Shown here piece by piece: positions 6,380-11,151 of a stretch of DNA of 11,151 nucleotides. The DNA comes from Solirubrobacteraceae bacterium. Lineage in GTDB: Bacteria > Actinomycetota > Thermoleophilia > Solirubrobacterales > Solirubrobacteraceae. The position numbers and the translations under genes are program-made. Under the pieces are notes generated by a model. The model searched no databases, had not been told where the DNA came from, and worked only from the letters and a program-made list of their open reading frames with translations. Position 1 is the stretch's first letter; the number at the start of each line of letters is the position of its first letter. Location of the stretch: positions 1 to 11,151 of the forward strand of contig JAICUS010000148.1 in the NCBI GenBank assembly GCA_025935735.1. Direction: 5' to 3'.

Positions 6380-7348
6380 TCAATGCAGGACGTCGGCCGC
6401 GGTCACCCGCTGGACGTCGTAGTCCACGGTCACGTCCGGGGCCTTTCCGGCCGTCCCGCCGACCATCTTCTCGATCACGCCGGAGCCCGCGTCGACGATC
6501 AGCGTCTCCCGGTAGCCGTCGCTGAAGCCCGCGTTGGTGATCGAGATCGCGGCGCCGGCGCGCTCGGAGTGCACGGTGGCGACGGTCGAGAGCAGGTTCA
6601 TCACGCCGGCACGGACGTCCGCGCGGCCGGCGCCGGCGATCAGCGCGTCCATCGCGCCGATCCACAGCCGGTTGTCGTCCATCGCTTTCCGGCTGATGGG
6701 CTTGAGCTCCGTCCCCGTCGCCCGCGCCTTCTCCTGCGCCACCCGCCTGGACCGCGCGACCTCCGCGCCGGTCGGCGGCTTTCCGTCGGCGTAGGTCGCG
6801 TCGATCATCTGGGTCCGCGCGGCCTGGCCGCCGTCGCGGTCCGCTTTGAGGGCGGCGGCGATCTCGCGCCCGAGGTCTCCCTCGCTCATGTCCTTGCCGG
6901 AGGCCGCGTCCGCGCGCAGCTCGGCGTCGGTCGCGCCGTAGAAGTAGCGGCCGTCGTCGAGATAGAGGTCGACGCCGGCGAAGTCGTGCCCCGTCCGCAG
7001 GTGGTGGGAGCGGTGCACGAGGGTCGCATCCCCGGGCGGCGCCGGCGCGTGCCGGAGGTGCTGGGACAGGGTGACGATCGCCGCCTGGGCCTGGGGCGCC
7101 GTGGCCAGCGGGGGCCGCGGTCCCCGGCCGGACGGGAGCGCGCCCACCGCGGCGACGAGCGCCGCCGCCAGCGCGGCCGCGGCCGCCATGAAACCCACGC
7201 GCGGGCGGGCGCGACGGCGCCGCGGGGCGGGGCGATACCCGGCCGCGACGGTGTGCTCCAGCAGCCCGGCCCGGGCGCGGGCGGTCTCGAGCTCATCCGG
7301 CGGTTCGATGTCCGGCCGGCGCGCGGCCAGCCACTCGAGCTCGTTCAT
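6380..7348 (-). CDS. CU044_5270-family-like membrane protein partnered with a sigma factor, 322 aa
   Basis: Probable membrane partner, perhaps an anti-sigma-like regulator, of the sigma factor encoded just upstream. The N-terminus MNELEWLAARRPDIEPPDEL followed by a helix to about residue 35 is characteristic of the CU044_5270 family, which is usually encoded directly after sigma-70 genes in actinobacteria. A basic stretch (41-50, PRRRRARPR) precedes one transmembrane helix (about 52-70), so residues 1-50 are cytoplasmic and 71-322 outside. The external part has a beta-rich domain from TLVHRSHHLRTG onward and a C-terminal half with LWIGAMDALI, SERAGAAISITNAGF and an ETLIVDAGSGVIEKMVGG segment, as in the family. 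The ATG overlaps the sigma stop (ATGA), so the genes are translationally coupled. Family members are often annotated only as hypothetical; the regulatory role is inferred from gene order and topology. Confidence 0.8.
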   Translation of the reverse strand: MNELEWLAARRPDIEPPDELETARARAGLLEHTVAAGYRPAPRRRRARPRVGFMAAAAALAAALVAAVGALPSGRGPRPPLATAPQAQAAIVTLSQHLRHAPAPPGDATLVHRSHHLRTGHDFAGVDLYLDDGRYFYGATDAELRADAASGKDMSEGDLGREIAAALKADRDGGQAARTQMIDATYADGKPPTGAEVARSRRVAQEKARATGTELKPISRKAMDDNRLWIGAMDALIAGAGRADVRAGVMNLLSTVATVHSERAGAAISITNAGFSDGYRETLIVDAGSGVIEKMVGGTAGKAPDVTVDYDVQRVTAADVLH

Positions 7349-7890
7349 GGTTGCGTCCTCTCGAGGTGCTCCCGCAGGCGGTTGCGGGCGCGATGGATGC
7401 GCGACCGCACCGTCCCGACCGGCGCGCCGGTGGCCTGCGCGATCTCCGCATAGGTCAGGTCCGCCCAGACGTGGAGCAGCAGCGCGTCCCGGTCGGTGCC
7501 CGGGACGGCGGCGAGCGCCGCCGCGAGCTCCCGCCCCAGCGCCTGGGCCTCGACGCGCCCCAGCGCGTCGTCGGCGAAGTCCCCTTCGTGCCCGGCGGGC
7601 GGCGGGGCCCCGCGCGCCGCGGCGCGGAACCAGTGCCGGAGCAGGTTCGTGGCGATCCCGAACAGCCACGGACGCGCGTCCGCCTGGCGCGGGTCGTAGC
7701 GCCTTCGGCGGTCGAACGCGACCCGGAACGTCTCCGCCGCCAGGTCCTCGCCCGCCGAGCCCGCCCGGTTCACGCAGAAGCGACGGATGGCCGGCCAGTG
7801 CCGGTCGAAGACGCCCGCGAACGCCGCGGGGTCGCTGAGCGACGCGGCGATCAGCGCGGCGTCCGTGGAGGTCAGGGTGTCGTCGATCAC
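7345..7890 (-). CDS. RNA polymerase sigma-70 factor, ECF-like, 181 aa
   Basis: Directs RNA polymerase to a subset of promoters. Region 2 covers about 19-90: DPAAFAGVFDRHWPAIRRFC, AGEDLAAETFRVAF (46-59, the core-binding part) and RYDPRQADARPWLFGIATNL (64-83, -10 recognition). Region 4 covers about 122-176: ALAAVPGTDRDALLLHVWAD, then the helix-turn-helix LTYAEIAQATGAPVGTVRSR (145-164) and IHRARNRLREHL. The length is normal for ECF factors, and region 3 is absent. I use the GTG at 7890 (VIDDTLTSTD), which gives the usual short lead before region 2. An ATG at 7986 would add 32 residues with no family resemblance and overlap the divergent reductase gene. No clear ribosome binding site precedes the GTG. 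The next gene overlaps the stop and encodes the likely membrane-bound partner. The target regulon cannot be read from this window. Confidence 0.9.
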   Translation of the reverse strand: MIDDTLTSTDAALIAASLSDPAAFAGVFDRHWPAIRRFCVNRAGSAGEDLAAETFRVAFDRRRRYDPRQADARPWLFGIATNLLRHWFRAAARGAPPPAGHEGDFADDALGRVEAQALGRELAAALAAVPGTDRDALLLHVWADLTYAEIAQATGAPVGTVRSRIHRARNRLREHLERTQP

Positions 7891-7945
7891 GTGCCCGTGA
7901 TTGCCAGAAGGACCCGATCCGGTTCGCGGGAGGATGCTTGACGCC

Positions 7946-8530
7946 GTGCTGATCTTCTCGATGAGCGTGTCTGTGGACGGCTTCATCGCCGACCGGGAGG
8001 GCGGGTTCGAGTGGACGCCCCCCAGCGAGGAGCTGTTCCGGTTTCACCTCGCTCAGGTACGCGGGCTCGGCGCGTATCTGCTCGGCCGCCGGCTCTACGA
8101 GACGATGCTGGTGTGGGAGACGGACCCGTCGCTGCGCGCCGACGAGCCCGGGACCGAGTTCGCCGACGTCTGGTGCGCGCTCCCGAAGATCGTCTTCAGC
8201 CACACCCTCGACCGCGTCCAGGGCAACGCCCGGCTCGCCGAGGCGTCGGTGGCCGAGGAGGTCGCCACCGCGCTCGCCGCGACCGACAGGGACGTCTCGA
8301 TCGGCGGCGCCGGCCTGGCCGCGGAAGCGATCGAGCTCGGTCTCGTCGACGAGCTGCGCATCTTCCGCTATCCGATCATCGTCGGCGGCGGCACTCCCTA
8401 CCTGCCGCCGGTGGTCGAACCCCTCGAGCTGGATCTCATCGAGACCAGGACGTTCGGCTCCCGCGTCATCTACGAGCGTTACCGTCGCCGGCCCGAGAAC
8501 CCGGCTCCGACGACCACCTCCGCACCCTGA
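7946..8530 (+). CDS. RibD C-terminal-domain / dihydrofolate reductase family protein, 194 aa
   Basis: Predicted cytoplasmic NAD(P)H-dependent reductase with the DHFR-like fold of the RibD C-terminal domain. Motifs: SMSVSVDGFIADREGG (5-20, the family's opening strand and loop), GAYLLGRRLYETM (42-54), LPKIVFSHTLDRVQGNARL (79-97), DVSIGGAGLAAEAIELGLVD (116-135, nucleotide-binding turn) and YPIIVGGGTPYLP (142-154). The length matches the stand-alone family. The GTG at 7946 puts only four residues before the conserved SMSVS and has GGGAGG (7928-7933) upstream, though 12 bases away. An ATG at 7934 would add four residues but sits directly on that purine run, so the GTG is preferred. The gene is divergent from the sigma factor gene, and its end overlaps the convergent membrane-protein gene by 65 bases. 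Stand-alone members are mostly of unknown substrate; it should not be read as a folate enzyme. Confidence 0.88.
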   Translation: MLIFSMSVSVDGFIADREGGFEWTPPSEELFRFHLAQVRGLGAYLLGRRLYETMLVWETDPSLRADEPGTEFADVWCALPKIVFSHTLDRVQGNARLAEASVAEEVATALAATDRDVSIGGAGLAAEAIELGLVDELRIFRYPIIVGGGTPYLPPVVEPLELDLIETRTFGSRVIYERYRRRPENPAPTTTSAP

Positions 8531-8858
8531 CCATCGCGAACCCCACCGACGCGACGAAGAAGAGCCCGGCGAGGACCGCAACTGCGCTCGCCAAGACGGC
8601 GGTGATCGCCGGGCACGGCTGGTTGAACACCGCGTCGCCGGACGTCATCCCGCCGCAGTGCTGATGGCTCATGCTCCAGCCGATCGCCGCCACGAACTGC
8701 GCGGCGCAGAGCGCAAACGCCGTGCGCGAGAGCAGCTTCGGGGCACCGAGGTGCGGGAAGACGAGGAACGCGCAGAACGTCGAGTACACCGTGCCGGTGA
8801 TCGCGACCTCCGCCATTCCGGCCATGGTCGCGCGGCGACGGCGTGGACTCAACCCCAC
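8466..8858 (-). CDS. Small integral membrane protein, three helices, 130 aa
   Basis: I do not recognise the family. Three hydrophobic helices are visible: about 15-36 (MAEVAITGTVYSTFCAFLVF), 43-63 (LSRTAFALCAAQFVAAIGWS) and 84-110 (AITAVLASAVAVLAGLFFVA). The loop between helices 2 and 3 holds SHQHCGGM and FNQPCP, whose two cysteines (68 and 82) could form a disulfide or bind a metal with the histidines. The N-terminus is basic (PRRRRA), which places it inside the cell. The GTG at 8858 is chosen for GGAGG at 8870-8874, 11 bases upstream; ATGs at 8825 and 8816 have no ribosome binding site. The last 65 bases overlap the convergent reductase gene, so the two hydrophilic C-terminal tails are encoded by complementary strands. 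It faces the toxin-antitoxin operon divergently. Confidence 0.65.
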   Translation of the reverse strand: MGLSPRRRRATMAGMAEVAITGTVYSTFCAFLVFPHLGAPKLLSRTAFALCAAQFVAAIGWSMSHQHCGGMTSGDAVFNQPCPAITAVLASAVAVLAGLFFVASVGFAMVRVRRWSSEPGSRAGDGNARR

Positions 8859-8904
8859 CGCGGCGCGGCCCTCCGGCGTAGAAGTGCTGGCCGACCGAAG
8901 AGAC

Positions 8905-8933
8905 TTGAGCGTCCCGACCGACCGCGCTAGAGT
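8905..8933 (+). promoter_or_regulatory. Promoter of the RES toxin-antitoxin operon
   Basis: TTGAGC (8905-8910) and TAGAGT (8928-8933) are separated by exactly 17 bases, a near-ideal actinobacterial -35/-10 pair. The -10 is followed by seven bases and then the GTG at 8941, so the transcript most likely starts on or next to that GTG. The antitoxin mRNA would then be leaderless, which agrees with the lack of a ribosome binding site there. Confidence 0.6.
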
Positions 8934-8940
8934 GAGCTGC

Positions 8941-9705
8941 GTGAGTCATCGGCTAGAACACTCCTCACTCACCTCTGACGTGAAGGTCCAGATTTGCCCG
9001 ATCAGCGCGTTCGACGGAGTAGAAGATGCGACGGCTTCCGTCGTGGCGTTCAGCATCTCCCGCGGGGCGCTGCGCGAAGCCGTCGCGACGCACGCGGACG
9101 AAGAGCGCCAGATCGTCCCGGGATCACCGCTCGCCGGCGAGGAAGTGGGGAAGCTGGCGGCCGCGCTGGACGGTGGCCCACTCGACAGCGAAGAGCTGAT
9201 CATCGCCCGCCGGCCGGGCACCGGCGAGGCGATCCGTGAGCGTATGGAGTGGCTCGCCGCCGCGCTCACGCCGGACGAAATCCCGCAGCCGCTCGAGCTC
9301 CTGCAGGCCCGCCGCAACGCCGTGATGCGCCGCGACATGCTCGCCACGCTCGGGTACTACACGGCCGAGGAGCTGGCGGACATGCACGGCTCGACGGCCA
9401 AGAACCGGTTCGCGCTCGCCACCCGCTGGACCCGTGACGGTCGAGTGTTCTCGGTGCCGCTCGGCAATCGCAGCGTGTTCCCGGCCTTTCAGTTCGACAC
9501 GCATGGCCAGCCGTACCCGGTGGTCTCGCGCGCGCTTGAGGCGCTGCCGCGTGCGGAGATGTCGCCTTGGGGAGTGGGCCTGTGGTTCTACGCCAACAAC
9601 GCCTGGCTGCCTGGCCAAGCGCGCCCAGCGGAGCTGATCGGCGGACCGGAGCAGGAGCTGATCCTCGGCGCCGCACAGCGGCTCTCCGAGCCGGAGCCGC
9701 TGTAG
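8941..9705 (+). CDS. RES-associated antitoxin, Xre/MbcA/ParS type, 254 aa
   Basis: Antitoxin expected to bind and neutralise the RES toxin encoded four bases downstream, and to repress the operon. A DNA-binding helix-turn-helix-like segment is at about 139-170 (YYTAEELADMHGSTAKNRFA, then TRWTRDGRVFSVPLG). It is followed by the toxin-binding C-terminal part typical of these antitoxins: SVFPAFQFDTHGQPYPVVSR (178-197), ALEALPRAEMSPWGVGLWFY (198-217) and WLPGQARPAELIGG (222-235). Residues 1-115 are an N-terminal extension without a motif I recognise, including VVAFSISRGALREAVATH and a helix around 97-109. Most members I know are about 120-200 residues, so this is long. The GTG at 8941 coincides with the predicted transcription start; a GTG at 8932 is possible but lies inside the -10 box. 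The family call comes from the C-terminal half and the neighbouring toxin. Confidence 0.8.
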   Translation: MSHRLEHSSLTSDVKVQICPISAFDGVEDATASVVAFSISRGALREAVATHADEERQIVPGSPLAGEEVGKLAAALDGGPLDSEELIIARRPGTGEAIRERMEWLAAALTPDEIPQPLELLQARRNAVMRRDMLATLGYYTAEELADMHGSTAKNRFALATRWTRDGRVFSVPLGNRSVFPAFQFDTHGQPYPVVSRALEALPRAEMSPWGVGLWFYANNAWLPGQARPAELIGGPEQELILGAAQRLSEPEPL

Positions 9706-9709
9706 TACG

Positions 9710-10324
9710 TTGCTCGACCGGTCGCTGGCCGCGCAGGCCAATCACGTCTGCCGGCGCGCCGGCGAGCCGTTCGTGCGCGGCTTCAGCGCCGGCTACGGGC
9801 CGCTGGCGTTCAACCCGTCCCCGGCATCGCGCCGCTTCCGGCCCATCACAGACGGCGGCGCTGTCGTACCGACCGCCTACGGCGCCGAGACCGGGCTGAT
9901 AGCGCTCGCCGACACGGTGCTGCGGCGCGCCGCCACCATCGGCGGGGTGCTGCACATGGCGGAACTGCGCGGTCTCGGTCTCGTGAAGACCAGCTTTCCG
10001 CACGACCTGGACCTGCTCCAACTCAACGGCGCCGGGCTCCGGAAGCTGCGCCTCACCCGCGCTCAAGTGATCGACACCGGCCCTGACGCCTACCCCGGCA
10101 CGGCGCAGGTCGCACAGGCGCTCTACGACGCGAACGCGTCCGCGCATGGGATCGTCTGGACCTCCCATCAAGCCGACGACGGTGACGCATTCATCCTCTG
10201 GGGGACCCGGCTCGACCCGGCCGCCGCGAACATCCTCGAAGGTCCCACCCTGCTCGACGACCCGCACGGCCTCGCGCTCGTACAGGCCGCCTGCGAGCGC
10301 TTGGGAGTGCTGCTGGTCGCGTAG
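9710..10324 (+). CDS. RES-domain toxin, 204 aa
   Basis: RES-domain toxin of a type II toxin-antitoxin pair; characterised members (MbcT and relatives) deplete cellular NAD+. The RES core is clear: YGPLAFNPSPASRRFRP (29-45), then VVPTAYGAETGLIALADTVL (52-71), and GIVWTSHQADDGDAFILWGT (147-166). The conserved Arg (41/42/44), Tyr57 and Ser152 are present. The catalytic Glu that normally lies 11 residues after the Tyr is Asp68 here. The start is a TTG four bases after the antitoxin stop; a stop codon in frame at 9659 and the absence of ATG/GTG between make this the first usable start. Ribosome binding is weak, and translation is probably coupled to the antitoxin. Whether the Asp variant is fully active is open. 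Confidence 0.85.
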   Translation: MLDRSLAAQANHVCRRAGEPFVRGFSAGYGPLAFNPSPASRRFRPITDGGAVVPTAYGAETGLIALADTVLRRAATIGGVLHMAELRGLGLVKTSFPHDLDLLQLNGAGLRKLRLTRAQVIDTGPDAYPGTAQVAQALYDANASAHGIVWTSHQADDGDAFILWGTRLDPAAANILEGPTLLDDPHGLALVQAACERLGVLLVA

Positions 10325-10328
10325 GCCC

Positions 10329-10483
10329 GTGGACGTGGGCGATGCGGTGGATTTCGTGGTGTCGACGGCCTCGGCGACGAGCAGGTCACACAGCTTGTCC
10401 TCGTCGAAGTCAAGTCCGGCAACCACCGCCGATTGAGCAGCCGCGAGGGCGCGCTACACGCCGCGGTGACCGCCGGACCGTAG
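10329..10483 (+). pseudogene. Frameshifted fragment of a PD-(D/E)XK (Holliday-junction-resolvase-like) endonuclease
   Basis: Two reading frames together give a recognisable piece of an AHJR-like endonuclease. The first frame (from 10329) reads VDVGDAVDFVV. After 10361 the frame must shift by one base; restoring a single T there gives VVFDGLGDEQ, followed by VTQLVLVEVKSG and HRRLSSREGALHAAVTAG, ending at a TAG (10481-10483). D-x(n)-EVK is the PD-(D/E)XK metal-binding signature, and LVLVEVKSG...LS.RE is characteristic of this family. The usual N-terminal part (about 80-100 residues) is absent; the fragment begins just after the RES toxin stop. It is best read as a decayed, non-functional remnant, possibly of an older cassette beside the tRNA attachment site. 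Confidence 0.6.
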
Positions 10484-10517
10484 CGGCCGAGGCGCAGGGG
10501 TTTGCGGCCTTCGTTCA

Positions 10518-10559
10518 AGCCGACGAGGGGACTCGAACCCCTGACCCCTTCATTACGAG
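10518..10559 (-). other. 3' half of a tRNA-Thr(CGT) gene, putative attachment-site scar
   Basis: On the minus strand the sequence begins in an anticodon loop (CTCGTAA: U33, anticodon CGT, A37, A38). It continues with the 3' anticodon strand TGAAG and variable loop GGGGTC, and then a perfect T-arm (AGGGG-TTCGAGT-CCCCT, 10542-10526). It ends with the 3' acceptor strand CGTCGGC and discriminator T (10525-10518); no CCA is encoded. The 5' half is missing: the bases before the loop cannot pair with TGAAG, and no D-arm or matching 5' acceptor strand (GCCGACG) precedes it. A break exactly at the anticodon loop is the classic core of integration sites used by many tyrosine integrases. By the usual geometry the 3' side (below 10518) is original chromosome and the 5' side (above 10559) is the integrated element. 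Confidence 0.7.
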
Positions 10560-10698
10560 GACACTCAACCTGTCGCTCCAGGGTCGTGAACGGCCGTCCT
10601 GAGCCGATTCAGCGGCCCAGACCGACCACTGATCACCCCGGTGCGCCGCATCCCGCGCCCCCAGAACGCCCCCAGCAGCGTGCAAGCTCGGGCGGTGA

Positions 10699-11097
10699 TC
10701 AACACATCCTCTCAACCGGCGCCGCCTGTGGCTTCGCGACTCCGAGCATGATCGCTCCCGGTACGGACGTCGCGGCGTTCCCGCGCATGGCAGCAGCGGA
10801 TTGGGTGTCGGTTGGCCAGGGCACGGCGACGTAATCGCCCCGGTGGTAGGCGATCTCGGTCTCAAGCTTCACCGGGCCCGCGGAGGTGGAGCACGGCGCT
10901 ATCCAGTCCTTAAGCCCTTCGAGATGGCCGCCGGCGCAACCAGCTTGGCGGGTTCGGATGCTGAGCGCGCGTTGTGCCCAGATTCCACCACAATCTGGGC
11001 ACAAGTTCGTCCGTATCGCGAGCCGGACGCAGCGGGCCGGCGACGTCCGTCGCTCAGCAGCGGTGACTTCAACCCGCTTTCCGTGAAGGAGTCGCAA
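10699..11097 (-). CDS. Weakly supported small protein with a CxxC motif, 132 aa
   Basis: An open frame from a TTG at 11097 to a TGA at 10699. Its central part reads TNLCPDCGGIWAQ, with further Cys and His residues (AGCAGGH, WIAPCS) that could make a zinc-binding site. The stretch PVKLETEIAYHRGDYVAVPW uses mostly G/C third positions, which favours coding in this frame. Against it: no ribosome binding site before the TTG, mixed third positions at both ends, a perfect inverted repeat inside the frame, and no family I recognise. It may be a gene of the integrated element or chance. Confidence 0.25.
   Translation of the reverse strand: MRLLHGKRVEVTAAERRTSPARCVRLAIRTNLCPDCGGIWAQRALSIRTRQAGCAGGHLEGLKDWIAPCSTSAGPVKLETEIAYHRGDYVAVPWPTDTQSAAAMRGNAATSVPGAIMLGVAKPQAAPVERMC
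10972..11004. repeat. Perfect 13-bp inverted repeat with 7-base spacer
   Basis: TTGTGCCCAGATT (10972-10984) and its exact reverse complement AATCTGGGCACAA (10992-11004) flank CCACCAC. The arms are only moderately GC-rich, so such a match is unlikely by composition alone. No T-run follows on either strand, which argues against a simple terminator; an operator, recombination or transfer-related site is possible. Confidence 0.75.
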
Positions 11098-11115
11098 CGG
11101 GCGCCGGGGCGGTGA

Positions 11116-11141
11116 CTGCGGCGGTGCGGTGTCCGCCGCAG
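11116..11141. terminator. 9-bp hairpin near the right edge
   Basis: CTGCGGCGG (11116-11124) pairs perfectly with CCGCCGCAG (11133-11141) around an eight-base loop. No T-run is present. It could terminate a gene on either strand at the window edge, or be a chance hairpin in GC-rich DNA. Confidence 0.25.
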
Positions 11142-11151
11142 CCGGGAGGCC

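Larger units (their letters stand above)
10561..11151. other. Gene-poor stretch at the right end, possible mobile-element end
   Basis: This 590-base stretch carries no gene I can call with confidence. It looks visibly less GC-rich than the genes to its left. It contains a pair of GCCCCCAG direct repeats with 11-base period (10657-10664 and 10668-10675) inside an 8-bp inverted repeat (TGATCACC 10630-10637, GGTGATCA 10694-10701), a perfect 13-bp inverted repeat (10972-11004), a 9-bp hairpin (11116-11141) and one weak minus-strand reading frame (10699-11097). These are consistent with the non-coding end of an element integrated at the tRNA fragment; no integrase is visible. Confidence 0.4.

Noticed and set aside
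5755..7453. Plus-strand open frames across the LQRxxGNRAV gene and the CU044_5270-like gene.
   Set aside because: They are antisense shadows with Arg/Gly/Pro-rich sequence and no domain.
6380..8581. One long minus-strand open frame (733 codons) that would fuse an upstream stretch to the CU044_5270-like protein.
   Set aside because: Only the last 322 codons resemble a protein family. The first part is antisense to the reductase gene and overlaps the sigma gene in another frame; the ATG at 7348 overlapping the sigma stop is the natural start.
10518..10617. A complete tRNA gene on the minus strand.
   Set aside because: The 5' anticodon stem, D-arm and 5' acceptor strand do not match; only the 3' half is tRNA-like.
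10515..10865. Minus-strand open frame ending in KGSGVRVPSSA.
   Set aside because: That ending is simply the translation of a tRNA 3' half, a known source of false proteins.
1..11151. CRISPR array, rRNA, insertion sequence with terminal repeats.
   Set aside because: No regularly spaced repeats, no rRNA-like sequence and no transposase or paired terminal repeats were seen.

Overview
This is a GC-rich window with strong G/C preference at third codon positions, GTG and TTG starts, TTGAC/TANNNT-type promoters and at least one apparently leaderless gene. These features point to an Actinomycetota chromosome. The C-terminal domain of the last TasA-like protein (Cys-Leu-Gly-Arg start, Leu-Pro-Arg-Gly-Arg-Val core, closing Tyr-Lys-Ser-Cys) is a type I associate with Thermoleophilia/Solirubrobacterales, so that lineage is my best guess, not a proven one.

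Left part (1-1370, minus strand): the start of a small ABM-like protein runs off the left edge and has a clear promoter and ribosome binding site. Upstream of it lies an unrecognised 393-residue membrane-anchored protein.

Operon region (1483-4864, plus strand): four tightly coupled genes encode a TasA/camelysin-like secreted subunit, a SipW/ER-type signal peptidase I, a secreted protein with three disulfide-bearing Ig-like repeats, and a second TasA-like subunit with a Pro/Thr linker and an extra C-terminal domain. The likely logic is a dedicated peptidase maturing surface or matrix proteins whose leaders share a motif. A divergent crotonase-family enzyme follows at 4893.

Middle (5743-8858): a small protein with the LQRxxGNRAV motif of contractile-injection-system-associated proteins (minus strand); a sigma-70/ECF factor coupled by an ATGA overlap to a CU044_5270-like membrane protein (minus strand, sigma gene first); a RibD/DHFR-like reductase (plus strand); and a small three-helix membrane protein (minus strand) whose end overlaps the reductase gene.

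Right part (8905-11151): a RES-type toxin-antitoxin operon driven by a near-consensus promoter with a leaderless antitoxin. Next come a frameshifted remnant of a PD-(D/E)XK endonuclease and the 3' half of a tRNA-Thr(CGT) gene on the minus strand, which looks like an att scar. From its orientation, the chromosome is to its left and an integrated element should begin at about 10560 and run past the right edge. The last 590 bases hold no gene I can call with confidence, but contain a perfect 13-bp inverted repeat and other repeats consistent with an element end.
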